21,205 bases of DNA from Chara braunii (GCA_003427395.1 BFEA01000530.1:969674-990878); one strand, 5' to 3'; counted from the first letter of the stretch, positions 9,916 through 19,982 are shown. Notes: a model not told the origin generated them from the letters alone. Program-made: numbers and translations.

Positions 9916-10580
9916 ATCTTTAGCCAAAGTACTGATTTGATCAAGTGACCACTTCTTGTGTGAGGTTGTAGGTAGAGTCATGACTATTGCAACCAGTTCA
10001 TCCCATATGAGAGGATAGTGTTGAGCCTGATTCAGAACGGTCTACTTCTCATTATCAGTGAAGTTTATCAGGAAAATATAACATCTCTTGGCCTCGTCCA
10101 AATATGAGATTCTTCTGTTTGTCCGTATGAATATATGAAGGAAAACATTAAAAGTATCATACTTCGCTCTTCTGATATTGAGGAGATCCTTGATAGTAGT
10201 TGAAACAAAGTCTTTTTCAAATTCTCTCTTCATTTTTTTTTTACTTCATCCCATGTCGTGACCCGTTCAATCAGTTTTTGGGCTGCCAACCTCGATTCAA
10301 AGTTACAATATGATAGAAGGTGCTTAATCCGTTGTTTGTCAGTCCAACGATAACCGATTTCAAATAATTCATATCCATCCAAGAAATCATTTACTTGAGA
10401 TCCTCTCAAACATAAGATTCTCTTTTCTGGTTTCTTTGCTCTGACAATATGATACTTTTTTTTTATAGTGTCAACTCTCTCGACCAACTTTCGTATGACA
10501 CTCACCAGGGCCTCTTCATGAGTCCCTACAGAGGAACTAAGCCTTGAACTAGGCCTCCCTCTTCCAGACATCTTGACCAT
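9916..10580 (-). pseudogene. Retroelement gag-like capsid pseudogene
   Basis: Gag forms the particle that packages element RNA. The first Met options are at 10580 and 10571 (MSGRGRPSS). A basic/Ser-rich leader and a short predicted coil are followed by a capsid-like region with DFLDGYELF, IGYRWTDKQRIKHLL, LIERVTTWDEVKKK and, after a frame change at the A10 run (plus 10233-10242), MKREFEKDF and AKRCYIFLINFTD. The W-(D/E)-x-x-K...REF pattern is typical of Ty3/Gypsy gag. The second frame meets TAG at 10042-10044 but continues coherently (YPLIWDELVAIV) to TGA at 9913. No CCHC zinc knuckle is seen; it was probably lost in the deletion that removed protease and reverse transcriptase. Confidence 0.65.
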
Positions 10581-10645
10581 CAACTTTCTTGATACACCCT
10601 CTATCTCTCTTCTCGTTACTCTTGACCTCTTCTTTCCTACTTTCA

Positions 10646-11201
10646 ATCCCTTATTCTTATCGCAAGGGATACAGACTTATCTCTCTCTTCTCTTGTTTGC
10701 TTCACCCCTTGATAATTCTGTATGTAGAGAGTATAAGCAATAATGGTATCAGTAGAGATCAAGGGCAAAACGATTCTTTTCAATCTCCCAAATATAATAT
10801 TCAACAAATTCTTCATCTTCGACTCTACCTAGTCTTCTGTTATACTCACTCACAGTTCCCCGGACCATGAAGTACATCATCGGATCAATAATTTCATCAA
10901 ATTGCACTGTTTATAGACCATTGTTGATTCTTCTGGTAAGAGAGACTCATTCTTTGGAGGTGTGATAAAATACTCTCTCAACGGTCCCGACTCTCACTAT
11001 TTTCAACAGGTAGCGGATCTCGGTCTGATCAGTAACGACTCTCAAGCCATAGTCTCTCATCCGATCAAGAAAGTGTTGCAAGAACTCAAACTCGTCAAAA
11101 GTTGAGAGATTTTTGTCTGAGATCCGGATAGTACCTTCAGTTTTGACTACCCTTCCTTCTAATATAATCCTAAATGTTAGTTATTAATCTGAACCAGACA
11201 T
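10646..11201 (-). pseudogene. Unrecognised ORF preceding gag (broken)
   Basis: Starts at ATG 11199-11201 (MSGSD), 21 nt after the stop of the preceding frame. Two adjacent TAA codons follow (11181-11186), then 77 open codons (11180-10950) with STFDEFEFLQHFLDRMRDYG and LRVVTDQTEIRYLL. After TGA 10947 and TAA 10911 the same frame continues with MMYFMVRGTVSEYNRRLG and EDEEFVEYYIWEIEKNRF. A frameshift at about 10750-10765 passes to IIAYTLYIQNYQGVKQT and a stop at 10643, 62 nt before the gag Met at 10571. Repaired length would be about 185 residues, acidic and mixed helix/strand in character. I recognise no domain. The extra 5' ORF of Ogre-type elements, a viral movement or accessory protein, and chance open sequence all remain possible. 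Confidence 0.4.
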
Positions 11202-11225
11202 TATTAATTATTATAGACAGCATCA

Positions 11226-11766
11226 GGAGAGATAGATTTCATGTTCCGTGTGATCAGGGATTTCAAACCTTTGCTCAAAGGTATTCAGAAGCAAGAATTT
11301 TATCATCACAGTGCAGTCACTCTCCCTTGCTTTACCTGCCATGGCAATGACCTCCAGCATCCAGTCTCTCTTGTCATCAAAACCATCAGTAGTTGAGAAG
11401 TTATAGAGTCTCTCAAACCGCCTCACTCCCTTTCCTCAAGTTACTTTTCTTTGTAGTTTTTCAAAACACTCTTTTATTCTTATAAGACTGATGTAAGCGT
11501 CTGTTCGATACTCAAGATAGTTTGTCTCCTTCTCTAGGCATGTTGAGGCGTAAATTCTCACGTTCAAGTTACCATTATTCATATCTCATAATTATGAAGG
11601 GATTATCATACTTAGTCACTTCATATAATCGGTATTTCATGATCAAAATTTTTGTTGCTGACAATGTTCTTCTAAAGATTTTTTCACCTTCCACACAAAC
11701 TTTATCATAGTTGCCCAATTGCTGGTTTCGTTTACTGAAAACCCTTCTGTTCTCGTGACAGTCCTT
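11226..11766 (-). pseudogene. Unrecognised ORF upstream of the previous one (broken)
   Basis: Sixty-three open codons (11766-11578) include NYDKVCVEGEKIFRRTL and YEVTKYDNPFIIMRYE. Near 11580 the reading shifts frame and continues for 49 codons (NGNLNVRIYAS, LEYRTDAYISLIRIKECF) to TGA 11436-11438. The same frame then runs 70 codons (RRFERLYNFSTTDGFDDK, RDWMLEVIAMAGKARESDC) to the stop at 11223. The combined length is about 180 residues, similar to its downstream neighbour. No family recognised. The close spacing to the next ATG (21 nt) and the matching size suggest one polycistronic element, but each piece alone is within chance length. Confidence 0.3.
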
Positions 11767-12059
11767 TCATTTTATTTTTTCTCAGTACCATGTTGATACT
11801 TGACAATCAATTACTTCTATCACAATAACTATTACGAATAGAAAAAATAAAAATTCTCTCATAAGTCACTAACATTGGTCCGAACTCCACTTTCTTTCTT
11901 TGTTTGCTTAGTTGCTTTATTGTCAGAGATAGATTGAACATCAATTTCTTACAGCCAGTTAAAGGTCTCACCATCATTGCAACCTCCTCTCTTGACGTAA
12001 CAACGGAAAAAAATTCTGGAATTAAATAATAATTCTACAGTAAAATTACAATCTAAATT

Positions 12060-12480
12060 TCAAATTTTCATTCCATCTTAAAAAATGTCATTCCAATTTT
12101 AAAAATTTACATCCTACTTGCAAACTTTTATTCCAAGAATTGGGTAAGCCTTCTTATTTGGACTGCATGCTAGAGATAAAATGAAAGTCTTGATGAGTTC
12201 ATGAAATTTTTTAATTGGACTGTCATTCTAAGTAAGGATTTCCATTCATAAATAGGTTAATCCAATCTAAATTAGAAGATATTTCTTGTAGTAGAATGAA
12301 AATTTAATTAAAATATTTCATAAACTCGTCCAGACTTCCGTTCCATCTTGAACAAATAGATGTAGTTGGAAGGGAAAACTCATATTTAGACGGGAACTTG
12401 TCAAATAAAACTGAAAATTTTATAATTGAACGAACATTGGAATGATAATTTATAAATATGAAGGATTTTTTTATGGAATG
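12060..12480. mobile_element. AT-rich foldback / MITE-like insertion
   Basis: Arms at 12174-12229 and 12293-12348 are reverse complements with scattered mismatches; the best block is GAGTT(C/T)ATGAAAT(T/A)TTTTAATT. Weaker symmetry extends outward: CATTCCAT and CATTCCAA words at about 12069-12096 are mirrored by GGAATG at 12439 and 12476. The whole is strongly AT-rich, non-coding and sits between coding-like minus-strand fragments, as expected of a MITE inserted in an older element. Target-site duplications and exact termini were not found, so the outer limits are approximate. Confidence 0.55.
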
Positions 12481-12708
12481 TTTTTCAACTTTCATTTCTC
12501 GTGGGAATTTTTCTGCATAGATATCTCCCTCCAAGAAACGAGTCAGCACTATGCAGATGGTCGAACTACCAGAGTGAGAAACCCAACAGTGTTCGTACTG
12601 ATAGGGGACTATCCCTTCATAAGTGAGTTTAGACAACTCATTTAGTGCATCCTTGACTAACATCCCCGAATCTGATTTGTTTTCCTCTCTTTCAATTTTC
12701 TTTAAGTA
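12481..12708 (-). pseudogene. Unrecognised minus-strand coding-like fragment
   Basis: Open frame from just after TGA 12709-12711, with ATG at 12663. It contains LVKDALNELSKLTYEGIVPY and QYEHCWVSHSGSSTICIV, then GDIYAEKFPREMKVEK. The frame formally continues to 12304, but that part lies inside the foldback sequence and is probably not original coding. No domain recognised. It overlaps the end of the preceding decayed frame in another phase, so a frameshift may join them. Confidence 0.25.
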
Positions 12709-13021
12709 TCAAAGACTCATAAGGCTTACCTCTGACAAAGTCTGATCCTCTCCAATAAATAACGTCGGTTTCCTTCTCCAGTCCATTAAGATATCTCACA
12801 CATGAAGAGATAAAACATAATTAGCAACATTGATTTCCAAAAGAATAATGACTCAATGAGGGTGGCAAGGTCAATCTGAGAATTCAAACATTATCAACAG
12901 TTTTCAAGCCCTAATCAAAGTTCAAAGTTGTTTCTAACCCAGACTCATCCAGGACACAAAAAGTTTTAATGTCCCTGACAACGATGCTATTTTTGTCACA
13001 CTTTTTTCCAGTTGGGCCACT
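12695..13021 (-). pseudogene. Unrecognised decayed frame with three internal stops
   Basis: One frame runs from TGA 13022-13024 to TGA 12692 with internal stops TAG 12911, TGA 12884 and TAA 12821. Protein-like segments are SGPTGKKCDKNSIVVRDIKT, FCVLDESGLETTLNFD, SCVRYLNGLEKETDVIYW and RGSDFVRGKPYESLILKEN. The last 42 codons are open. No family recognised. Keeping one frame across three stops is mildly suggestive of a decayed ORF. Confidence 0.3.
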
Positions 13022-13349
13022 TCAAGCGACCGGAAAGCCAACAAGCTGTCACGCATGATTTGAATAATTATGATTGCAATACATAAATAATTTACATAAA
13101 GCAAATCCTTTCCTGTTGTATGCGTCCGGCTTCGAGCGAAACCCTTCAATTGTGGTTTTCGCCGGTCCCCGATCTTATGAATCTTTTACTTGATTCGGAA
13201 CAACAAAGATTATGCGAATAATAATAATGAATTTCTGGAGTATCATGTATGTTATCATTTTTTGCTATTTACTAATTTTGAAAATTGTGACAAGGCCATC
13301 AGGAAATCATAATCATCAAGTAAAGTCAATGAAAGTGAAGCAGGGCTTA

Positions 13350-13703
13350 CTGACTCAAGACAGACAAAGCAAACGAAAGAAAAGTGAGAACTCGTAATAT
13401 ATCAGGAAATATAGATGAATAGACGTAGCCAACACTAGAAAAGAGTCCCAACTCATCCCTCTTGAGTCCCCTCATCAATCTCTAATTTGACTGTACGTCT
13501 CTTGTGCCTTTAACCATGTCTATGTGCTCCCTGAGATTGGGGGCTAGGAATGTAAAGTCACCTAAAGCCTGCGAGTTCCGAACACTTTCATCCAAGTCCC
13601 ATGATACGAAAGTCAACCATAACACAAAATTTTTCCCATAGTGTAGGGAGATATGGCTCAGAGAAAATCCCCTGTTTGAGGCGTCGGAACTATGAGCGTT
13701 CAG
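13350..13703 (-). pseudogene. Unrecognised minus-strand open fragment with one stop
   Basis: Seventy-three codons (13703-13485), a TAG at 13482, then 44 further codons to TAA 13347. Segments include ALGDFTFLAPNLREHIDMV and RLMRGLKRDELGLFSSVG. Another frame is also partly open here, so the true frame is uncertain. No domain recognised; it could be chance. Confidence 0.2.
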
Positions 13704-13756
13704 TCACCGCCTCGTATTCAATCTCCGCCGGAGAAATAAACCTCTTCGCTAGCTCA

Positions 13757-14053
13757 ACCAAGTCGCCCTAGTAAGAACCATTCGTGAGAAGGAAAGGTAC
13801 CGTTGGGGTAATCAATATAGAGCTTAGGCCCGAAGCTACGGATCAACTTCGTGCCGCACTCGTCAAACTCTCTCTTCTTCTCCTCAAAATACTTTGTTGC
13901 TGAGATGCAGACTAAGTCAAAGAGGTCATGAGTTTCCTTGTCTTTCCTTAAGTAGACCCTCAAGTCGTGAATGGTGCCTTCGACAAACTCAGTGTGAACT
14001 ACAAAGATGGATAGGTCCCTTTGCTGAAGCCAGTTGCATTGACATACCTTTAT
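13757..14053 (-). pseudogene. Unrecognised 99-codon open fragment
   Basis: Open from TGA 14054-14056 to the stop at 13754, without a good ATG near its start. It contains LSIFVVHTEFVEGTIHDLRV, THDLFDLVCISATKYFEEKK and IDYPNGTFPSHEWFLLGRLG. The mixture of charged and aromatic residues looks protein-like, but no family is recognised. A second frame upstream (VLTSFNKIASKDVFE) could connect through a frameshift near 14060. Confidence 0.25.
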
Positions 14054-14439
14054 TCAAAAACATCTTTGGAGGCGATCTTGTTAAAACTGGTCAGCACACC
14101 TTCTGGACTGGAAATGCCTGAACTGCACTTATGTGCTGAGACGAGTGTTGAAACTGATCTCTGTATCTTTTGATGAGAGCACCGTCTGATTACCACTGGC
14201 TCCTAAGCAACCGGAGATGCCTCAGCGCTGACTGATCTTGACTGAAGCTTCCTGGTTATTTTGATGACTTAGTGTCGCTAAATTGACAAGTTACTAAATA
14301 CTGATCACTTGAAAATGTCAGAACGCTGCAGGTTACAAAGCAACGTTTTGCTAATTGGGATGTTGGTGGGAATTTCGAGGAACGGGTTTGGTCATCTTTA
14401 CGCTCACTGGAGCCTCGCCCTGGTCTACTACACCGTTTA

Positions 14440-14745
14440 TAGAGATGAGGCGATGTTGTGTAACTTGCCATTCAGACCACGAAAGTAGAACACGTACTCA
14501 ATGTATTGTTTTTTCTCAATTCTTTGGATTGCCATTTCACTCAAGGCCATTTTTTTAAGCTCCATGATCAGAATAGCCTCAACTTTCAAGTTTTCATTCT
14601 TATCCTTAATAACCCCGCATTTCATCATCAAGACCTCCCCTTCTTTCATGGTCTCCTCCCTGATCTTCAATTCAAGGTGCAGTTTTATACTCGACACCCA
14701 AAAACTCTTCAACATAACACTCCCCATCTCAGACCTTCCCCGCGC
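14440..14745 (-). pseudogene. Unrecognised 102-codon open fragment, Glu/Lys/Met-rich
   Basis: Open from TAA 14746-14748 to the stop at 14437, with ATG at 14727. The middle (LELKIREETMKEGEVLMMK, VEAILIMELKKMALSEMAIQ) is rich in Glu, Lys, Leu and Met and could form a helix or coiled coil. The end reads YIEYVFYFRGLNGKLHNI. No domain recognised. At about 100 codons it is near the length expected by chance once or twice in this region. Confidence 0.25.
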
Positions 14746-16962
14746 TTAGAGGCGGTATTTCTGAGCACGAGAGGTGCCAGAGCTCAGCTTAATAGTCGAG
14801 AACTCGGGGTACATCCATGCTTGTCACTGTAATCCCAAGTATGAGGCTTGTCAGCACCCATGGTGACAACTTTGAGCATGGAGGGTGACTACCCCCCCCG
14901 TGAAACGTTCTGATGTATGGAGTCGTATATCTGCTTGCACGTGGCAGATGACTGCGGAGCACAGCTCCTCATCGCCGAGCCAGGCGATAGTCAAGCAGTA
15001 ACATGGTCTCATTATAGTTTACTCGTTTGTCAAGCTTCCCGACAAACCGCTCATTGAATGGCCCCTTTGATAAGTTGTCACTTTCATCTCCTCTTTTTCT
15101 TTGCTTTAAGGTTTGAAATCTGATGAAAGGTGGGTAGTGAGGGAAAAGGAAGGATGTTTTGTTGCTTTATGATTCTCTGACGGGAAGAAAACGCCTGCCT
15201 CCGAGTTCTTGGTTATTAGTTCCACTACTAGTGTACTGATAACTTTCGGTGTAAGAGTTTAGAACTGCCCTGCCAACGCCAGGCTACAAGCTCCCTCAAT
15301 GGCACATTTTACCGCTCTTTACCTTCCCCGGATAGGGAGTGTAGAACTTCATTGAGGCGTCTCAGATGTACACGACTTCTCTCCTTCTCTCCCGAGGTTT
15401 CCTGTAAAGCCTTACTTCTCAATTTTTCGGCTATGGACCATTTGCACGCGACTTGACAAACACTTTATTATTTAATGATTCAAGTATGCACTTGATGCTT
15501 AAAGCCTCACTGAACAACTTGTTGACAGTCCCCTCAACAGAGCGTTGTTGCAAAAGTCAAATATTGTTGGTTACTGAAACTCTGCTGATAAGTTACATAG
15601 ACTATGGCTCATGGTGGACCCAATCAGAGAATCACTTGGAGTGTCGTTCACGACTGTTCTCGCTCGAGCATCCGCAGCGAGACCATCATGAGTAAGACTC
15701 ACTTCGTATACAGGGCATCACTGAATCATCAACTCAGATTGTTTATGGTATAAAACCTGTGTTACCACCTACTCACATACTGTACGTCGTGCTGCCTACC
15801 TCTGTTCCAATTCCTACACAGAACAAAACAACACTGACTAATTCTTCAAAGCGCTGACAGTGACAAGGCATCCACTTGCTTGTTTTCGACTCAGAAGTCA
15901 GACAGGGGAAGCCCCTATTCGAGTACTTCGCAAGATGATGTCTCGTTCATACCCTGCCAGTAGGTGAGCGCTCAATTCGACAGAGCGCTTGATCTCAGCA
16001 TTGACGTGAACAATCGTGATTAGTCTAAGTTCGTGAGCTTTGGTTAGTTTATTATACACACAGTAAAATCTGAACGCCACAAGATGAACAGTTCACTTAT
16101 AAAGCTCAGTTAGTGACTTTGAAAGTCCCTCAAAGGGGTGAAAACCCTGCTCTTGCTATTCTTAGTTCCGAAGAATAGCTTCGGAAGTCATTTCCAATCA
16201 AATGATTTGACCACATTTGTTCTCAGGACCAGCGCAACTGAGATTAAACTTCGCACATTAAAGCAAGCATACAGTATGGCGTTCGGAGATAAAAGGAAGG
16301 AGAAGTGAAAACCGAAGACTCATCGGATGATTACCAAGTCCCCCTTTCCAGTCTTAATTCACGCTCAGACTCTACTTTAATCAAATCATAATACAACACG
16401 ATGGGGACTTCGCTAGAGATGGGGAGATATTTGATCTACATTTTTGCGCCACTTGTTTTTAGACTTAGGCCCACTCTGAACAGGTGAACCGTCAATCCCC
16501 ATCGAGTAAAAACTTAGCAATAAAATAAGAGACTTTTCTTAAGGCTTTTCTTTTTCCCGTTTCCTTAGGAAGACTAAGTCATGAATTGTGATCAGAGAGG
16601 TTGCCACTTTACTTTCCCTGACATCTAACTCTACTTCTCCTTTGCGGAGTCTTGTGCTTACTAAGTCAACTAATTAGTTTACGCTGCCCACCAGACGAAG
16701 CACTAAATCATACTCATGTAACTAAAGATTTGCTCCTTTACTTTACACCATTAGCAAGGACGCACAGTCAATATCAAAGGTTCATGACCTAACTACCAAT
16801 ATGATTATATTCCTTACTCAAAAAAGTTATCGAAATATATCAGGTTTTTGGGAACAGGTGACGTCAACAAGAATTTAACCCTCGCGAGTGACTTTTGAGA
16901 GTTTGACTCCACTCTCGTTGACAGACCACTTGTACCTAGTGCTAGATTGTGTTCTCCACTTA
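14746..16962. other. Unassigned; only short open fragments
   Basis: Mixed composition, no repeats of note and no recognisable domains. The best minus-strand fragment is 16092-15901 (64 codons, with FRFYCVYNKLTKAHELRL and LLAGYERDIIL). A plus-strand frame at 15453-15695 is similar in length. Both are within chance expectation. A C-run at about 14892-14900 is the only simple sequence. Confidence 0.4.
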
Positions 16963-17268
16963 ATAGTTCCATATCAAGCCCATTCTCAGCTTTGTTATTG
17001 GAGGAATAAGGGGTGGTACAAACTGTGCATGACCGTTTTCAGATGGCATGCATATCCCATAAAAGTCCCATAAACCTTTACTGATGACAACAACAAAGAA
17101 TGTAACATGATTTGATGTCAACCTCACGAAAGATACATACTCCTGAGAATTGACCCCTGCACACTCATTCAAACACATACGCGCTTCGCTTTCCCGATCC
17201 ACCAATGACTCTCCTGGTTGCCCTTGGGTTACTGAACCATGAGAGGCTTTCCCACCACTGAGAGAATA
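16963..17268 (-). pseudogene. Unrecognised 102-codon open fragment
   Basis: Open from TAG 17269-17271 to the stop at 16960, with no ATG near the start. It includes GQPGESLVDRESEARMCLNE, SFVRLTSNHVTFFVVVI and GLWDFYGICMPSENGH. No domain recognised. The short hydrophobic run FFVVVI is not long enough for a membrane helix. It may be a decayed fragment or chance. Confidence 0.2.
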
Positions 17269-17271
17269 CTA

Positions 17272-18744
17272 GAAAGCACATAATGCGTGAAGAAACTTGT
17301 CCGCCGAATATCACCTCTGTTGGCGGGTGACCTCAACTGCGTATGTATTTTTCACGTGAGCGATCCCAGTGACCCCCCCCTTCCTTTTTGTTATGCCCCC
17401 ACTTCATGATTTTGTAACTGCCCCATGAACTCAGAGCCTTGTTCCCCTTCGAATGTTGACCCTCCTACTCCACGCACACTTCTGACAGGTGCCAAGATTG
17501 ATAGGCCTATACAATGCGAATCGAGAGAAAGGACATTGATGTCAATCGGGACCTCTTTCGCATAAATCATCCATGCGTTCTCATAAGCACTCCCTCTGCA
17601 TCGCGCGCCTCTCTTACTCTCTCTCTCTGACCTTGACAGTCTCTGCGACCTCATCCTCTACTTCATGAACTTTTCACACCATTCGCAGTGTTGAACCCAA
17701 CAAAAAAAATCGCAGGTGACATCAGAGAGTCTTTCTTGCGTAGTTTGGTCCGTTCACTCATCTACTCATACCCCTCTCTTGTATGAGTCACGGATGAAGT
17801 TTGGCCTCAATCGGTACTATGTCCTAACTAATCTCCACACAGTAGCGGAAGGCGATACGGATCACAAGTGCAAATAGGTGGCGCGCAACAAACTCTCGCC
17901 TGCCGCTCCTAAACCAACTGATAGGTAACATGCACAAAGACAAATGACATCGTCATTGGTCCAATTATAGTGCACTTGGCAGAAATGGTAGCAACCAAGA
18001 GGGCAGGCACTGGCTACAACGAACCCAGCGGGGAGCTTCTGAGCACGAGAAAACATGCACGTCCACACAAATCTGACTTTTGCCGCGCGTGTGAGTCACT
18101 TATACCCCCGCCTCCGCGTCATCACTATAACCGTGGCCTCCCACTCGTAAAAGAGATTGGTCTACTTCCTGGTCATAACCACTTTGATATTTGTCACTAC
18201 CTCTCGGTCTTAGTCGCATTGTTCCCTCAGGTTGTCCTCTGAGCCATCTTCTCCTCTCACCAGCTTCCCATGCGCAGAAGTCCAGTTGATGCCAACTACC
18301 CAGACATGCATGCCCTTCTCGATGATCATGCGCAGTGGTATCTGCCGCAGTACTTCTCCCTCCCACACACAAACTTTTCATACACATAGCCCTGCCTAGC
18401 GATCATCCAGCCACGCGTAGCCAACTTGCCGCCTCACTGTCTCTCTCGCTCTCGTGTGCGCACCACTCACTTACATACACACACCTACTCGTTATCTGTG
18501 CGTTGGCGATAGCCATTACAGTACAAGGCACGCACGTTGAGTCCCTGTCTGCTCACTCGGAAAGACTACGATGATCGCAACGAGTACATGCACAAGTGCT
18601 TGCGTCCCCTAACCGTGACAGCGCGTGGCGCTTTGTCTCAAGACGTCAACAAGAAACGTTGAGGCGATCGTTCCTTAGAGCATGTCCGACCTTGATTTGT
18701 GTGTCTCTCTCTCTCTCCGATTGCAGTCGATGCGCACGTAACTG
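17272..18744. other. Unassigned, GC rising after 17.85 kb
   Basis: An 87-codon minus-strand frame (17654-17394) and a 95-codon one (18387-18103) are open but resemble nothing, and overlapping plus-strand frames are equally open, as happens in GC-richer DNA. Short CT/CA-rich patches occur near 18440-18485 and 18703-18717. No repeat array or RNA gene is seen. Confidence 0.4.
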
Positions 18745-18747
18745 CTA

Positions 18748-19299
18748 TTCCCCTTTTGCAGCCCCAATCCCGTAGCGTCGTGAGCTGGCCTCTGGGCCAT
18801 CCTCCACCACTTCAGTAGGCCGGTGATGCTTCCACCGCTCCAGTCCGTGCCGGGATCGGATCTCTGCGTCCAGGTGGCTGGCCTCGCTCTTGGCCTCCAA
18901 GTCACGATCCAGACTCTCCTGTTCACGCTCAGCAGTCTCAGTCGAAGTCTCCACCTCTCGATAAGAGATGATCACTTTCGCTTCTTTCATAACCCCGTCT
19001 CTTCTACACCTTCTCTTGGCCCTGTTCTTGGCCTTTGTAATCGCTACTTGTAGTCCCTGATTTGCCCTTATTTCACCCTCAGTCCCTTGAAGTTCCACGT
19101 TTACCTTCAACCTCACTTTTAGGTTACAACGACTGTAATCTAAGATGGTTGTTACCGTAGGACCGTCCTCTACTACCCGTTCCCACCTCCAGATATACTC
19201 GAGGTATCTCAACTTGTAAACATGCAGTCCACCACGACCAGCCATATCCACATTTTCCCTTAATAGCCAACGCTCAACTCCGACCGTAGGCACTCTTTC
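18748..19299 (-). CDS. Hypothetical 184-codon open frame, possible coiled coil
   Basis: The longest single open frame outside satellite DNA, from TGA 19300-19302 to the stop at 18745. ATG near 19243 (MAGRGGLHVYKLRYLEYIW) is a possible start; a GTG lies at 19293. The C-terminal half is Glu/Arg/Ala-rich (REVETSTETAEREQESL, DRDLEAKSEASHLDAEIRS) and could be a helical coil. Some plant gag proteins have such coils before the capsid region, but no capsid or zinc knuckle follows. The phrase VVEDGP occurs twice (WERVVEDGP and TEVVEDGP), perhaps an internal duplication. GC-rich sequence opens frames by chance, so this may be non-coding. Confidence 0.25.
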
Positions 19300-19302
19300 T
19301 CA

Positions 19303-19950
19303 GCTCCCCTGTACGAACACACCTATCCCCGTGGCACTAAAGTCCAGACGACTGTCGTCCCCGTGCCCTTCGCCTACCACTCCGACTTATAGGATCAGCG
19401 TAGCGTTAGCTTACTTCCGTACGCACTACCACCTCCCCTTTTAATACTCAGAAAAAGACATAGACCCTGTGCATTAAGCTAGAGGACGTATTAAAACAAT
19501 AAACATAATAGTACTTTTCTTTCTCAATATTAAAAATTAATAGAATCTCGACTCAAATGGATACAGATGCGACTCTACAGTCCGTGATCTCAGGCGCTTT
19601 AGTTTGATTTGAAAAAATTCACAGGTCTGGTGCTCCACGGTCCCATAACAGGATATTGACGGGCACCCCTCTCCCTTCAAAACTCGCCGCCGGACTACCC
19701 CTGATGGGTACCCGTGTCCGATGGCAAGGAGGGGACTCATGACCTTCCACATGGGGTGATGAGTTTCCTACCAATGCAGTCACGGGTGCTCCCATTTTGG
19801 GGTCCTGTCATGCAGCGCTCAGCTAGCCACGTCCGTAATAGTGCGAAACACGTAGAGCCAGGCCAGCCTAGGCTGCCAGTCACCAGTCATGATCCAAAAG
19901 TGAACCGTTGGGTCCCCGAAAAGTGATTGAAAGGAGAAAATTAACAAAAG
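19303..19950. other. Intergenic, no gene seen
   Basis: Changes from GC-rich to AT-rich at about 19445-19550, then back to GC-rich. Open frames are about 70 codons on both strands and overlap, with no family resemblance. No terminal repeats or RNA gene could be placed. Confidence 0.4.
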
Positions 19951-19951
19951 G

Positions 19952-19982
19952 AAAAAATAATAATAGTAATAATAATAATAAT
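19952..19982. repeat. (AAT)n microsatellite
   Basis: A-run followed by AAT/TAG/AAT units, mostly (AAT) with one TAG interruption. It lies inside A-rich sequence at 19925-20010. Confidence 0.9.

Larger units (their letters stand above)
9506..11766 (-). mobile_element. Decayed Ty3/Gypsy-like retroelement with extra upstream frames
   Basis: In minus-strand order: an unrecognised frame (11766-11226), a second unrecognised frame (11201-10646), a gag-like frame (10580-9916) and an RNase H fragment (9829-9506). Gag and RNase H place the core in the LTR retrotransposon/pararetrovirus lineage. Protease and reverse transcriptase are absent: only about 86 bp separate gag from RNase H. All frames carry stops or shifts, so the copy is dead. 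Neither LTR could be delimited. Some Ty3/Gypsy lineages (Ogre/Tat) are known to carry an extra ORF before gag; whether these frames are equivalent is inference. Confidence 0.6.

Noticed and set aside
10744-10757. Primer-binding site for initiator-Met tRNA (TGGTATCAG)
   Set aside because: Only nine bases match, and the site is on the plus strand while the retroelement reads on the minus strand; it also lies inside a coding-like frame.
9506-11766. Endogenous caulimovirid (pararetrovirus) rather than LTR retrotransposon
   Set aside because: The compact frames are compatible, but the capsid part resembles Ty3/Gypsy gag and no movement protein or CCHC coat-protein motif was recognised. Left as an alternative, not a call.
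18103-18387. 95-codon minus-strand open frame
   Set aside because: Overlaps an equally open plus-strand frame in GC-richer DNA and has no recognisable motif.
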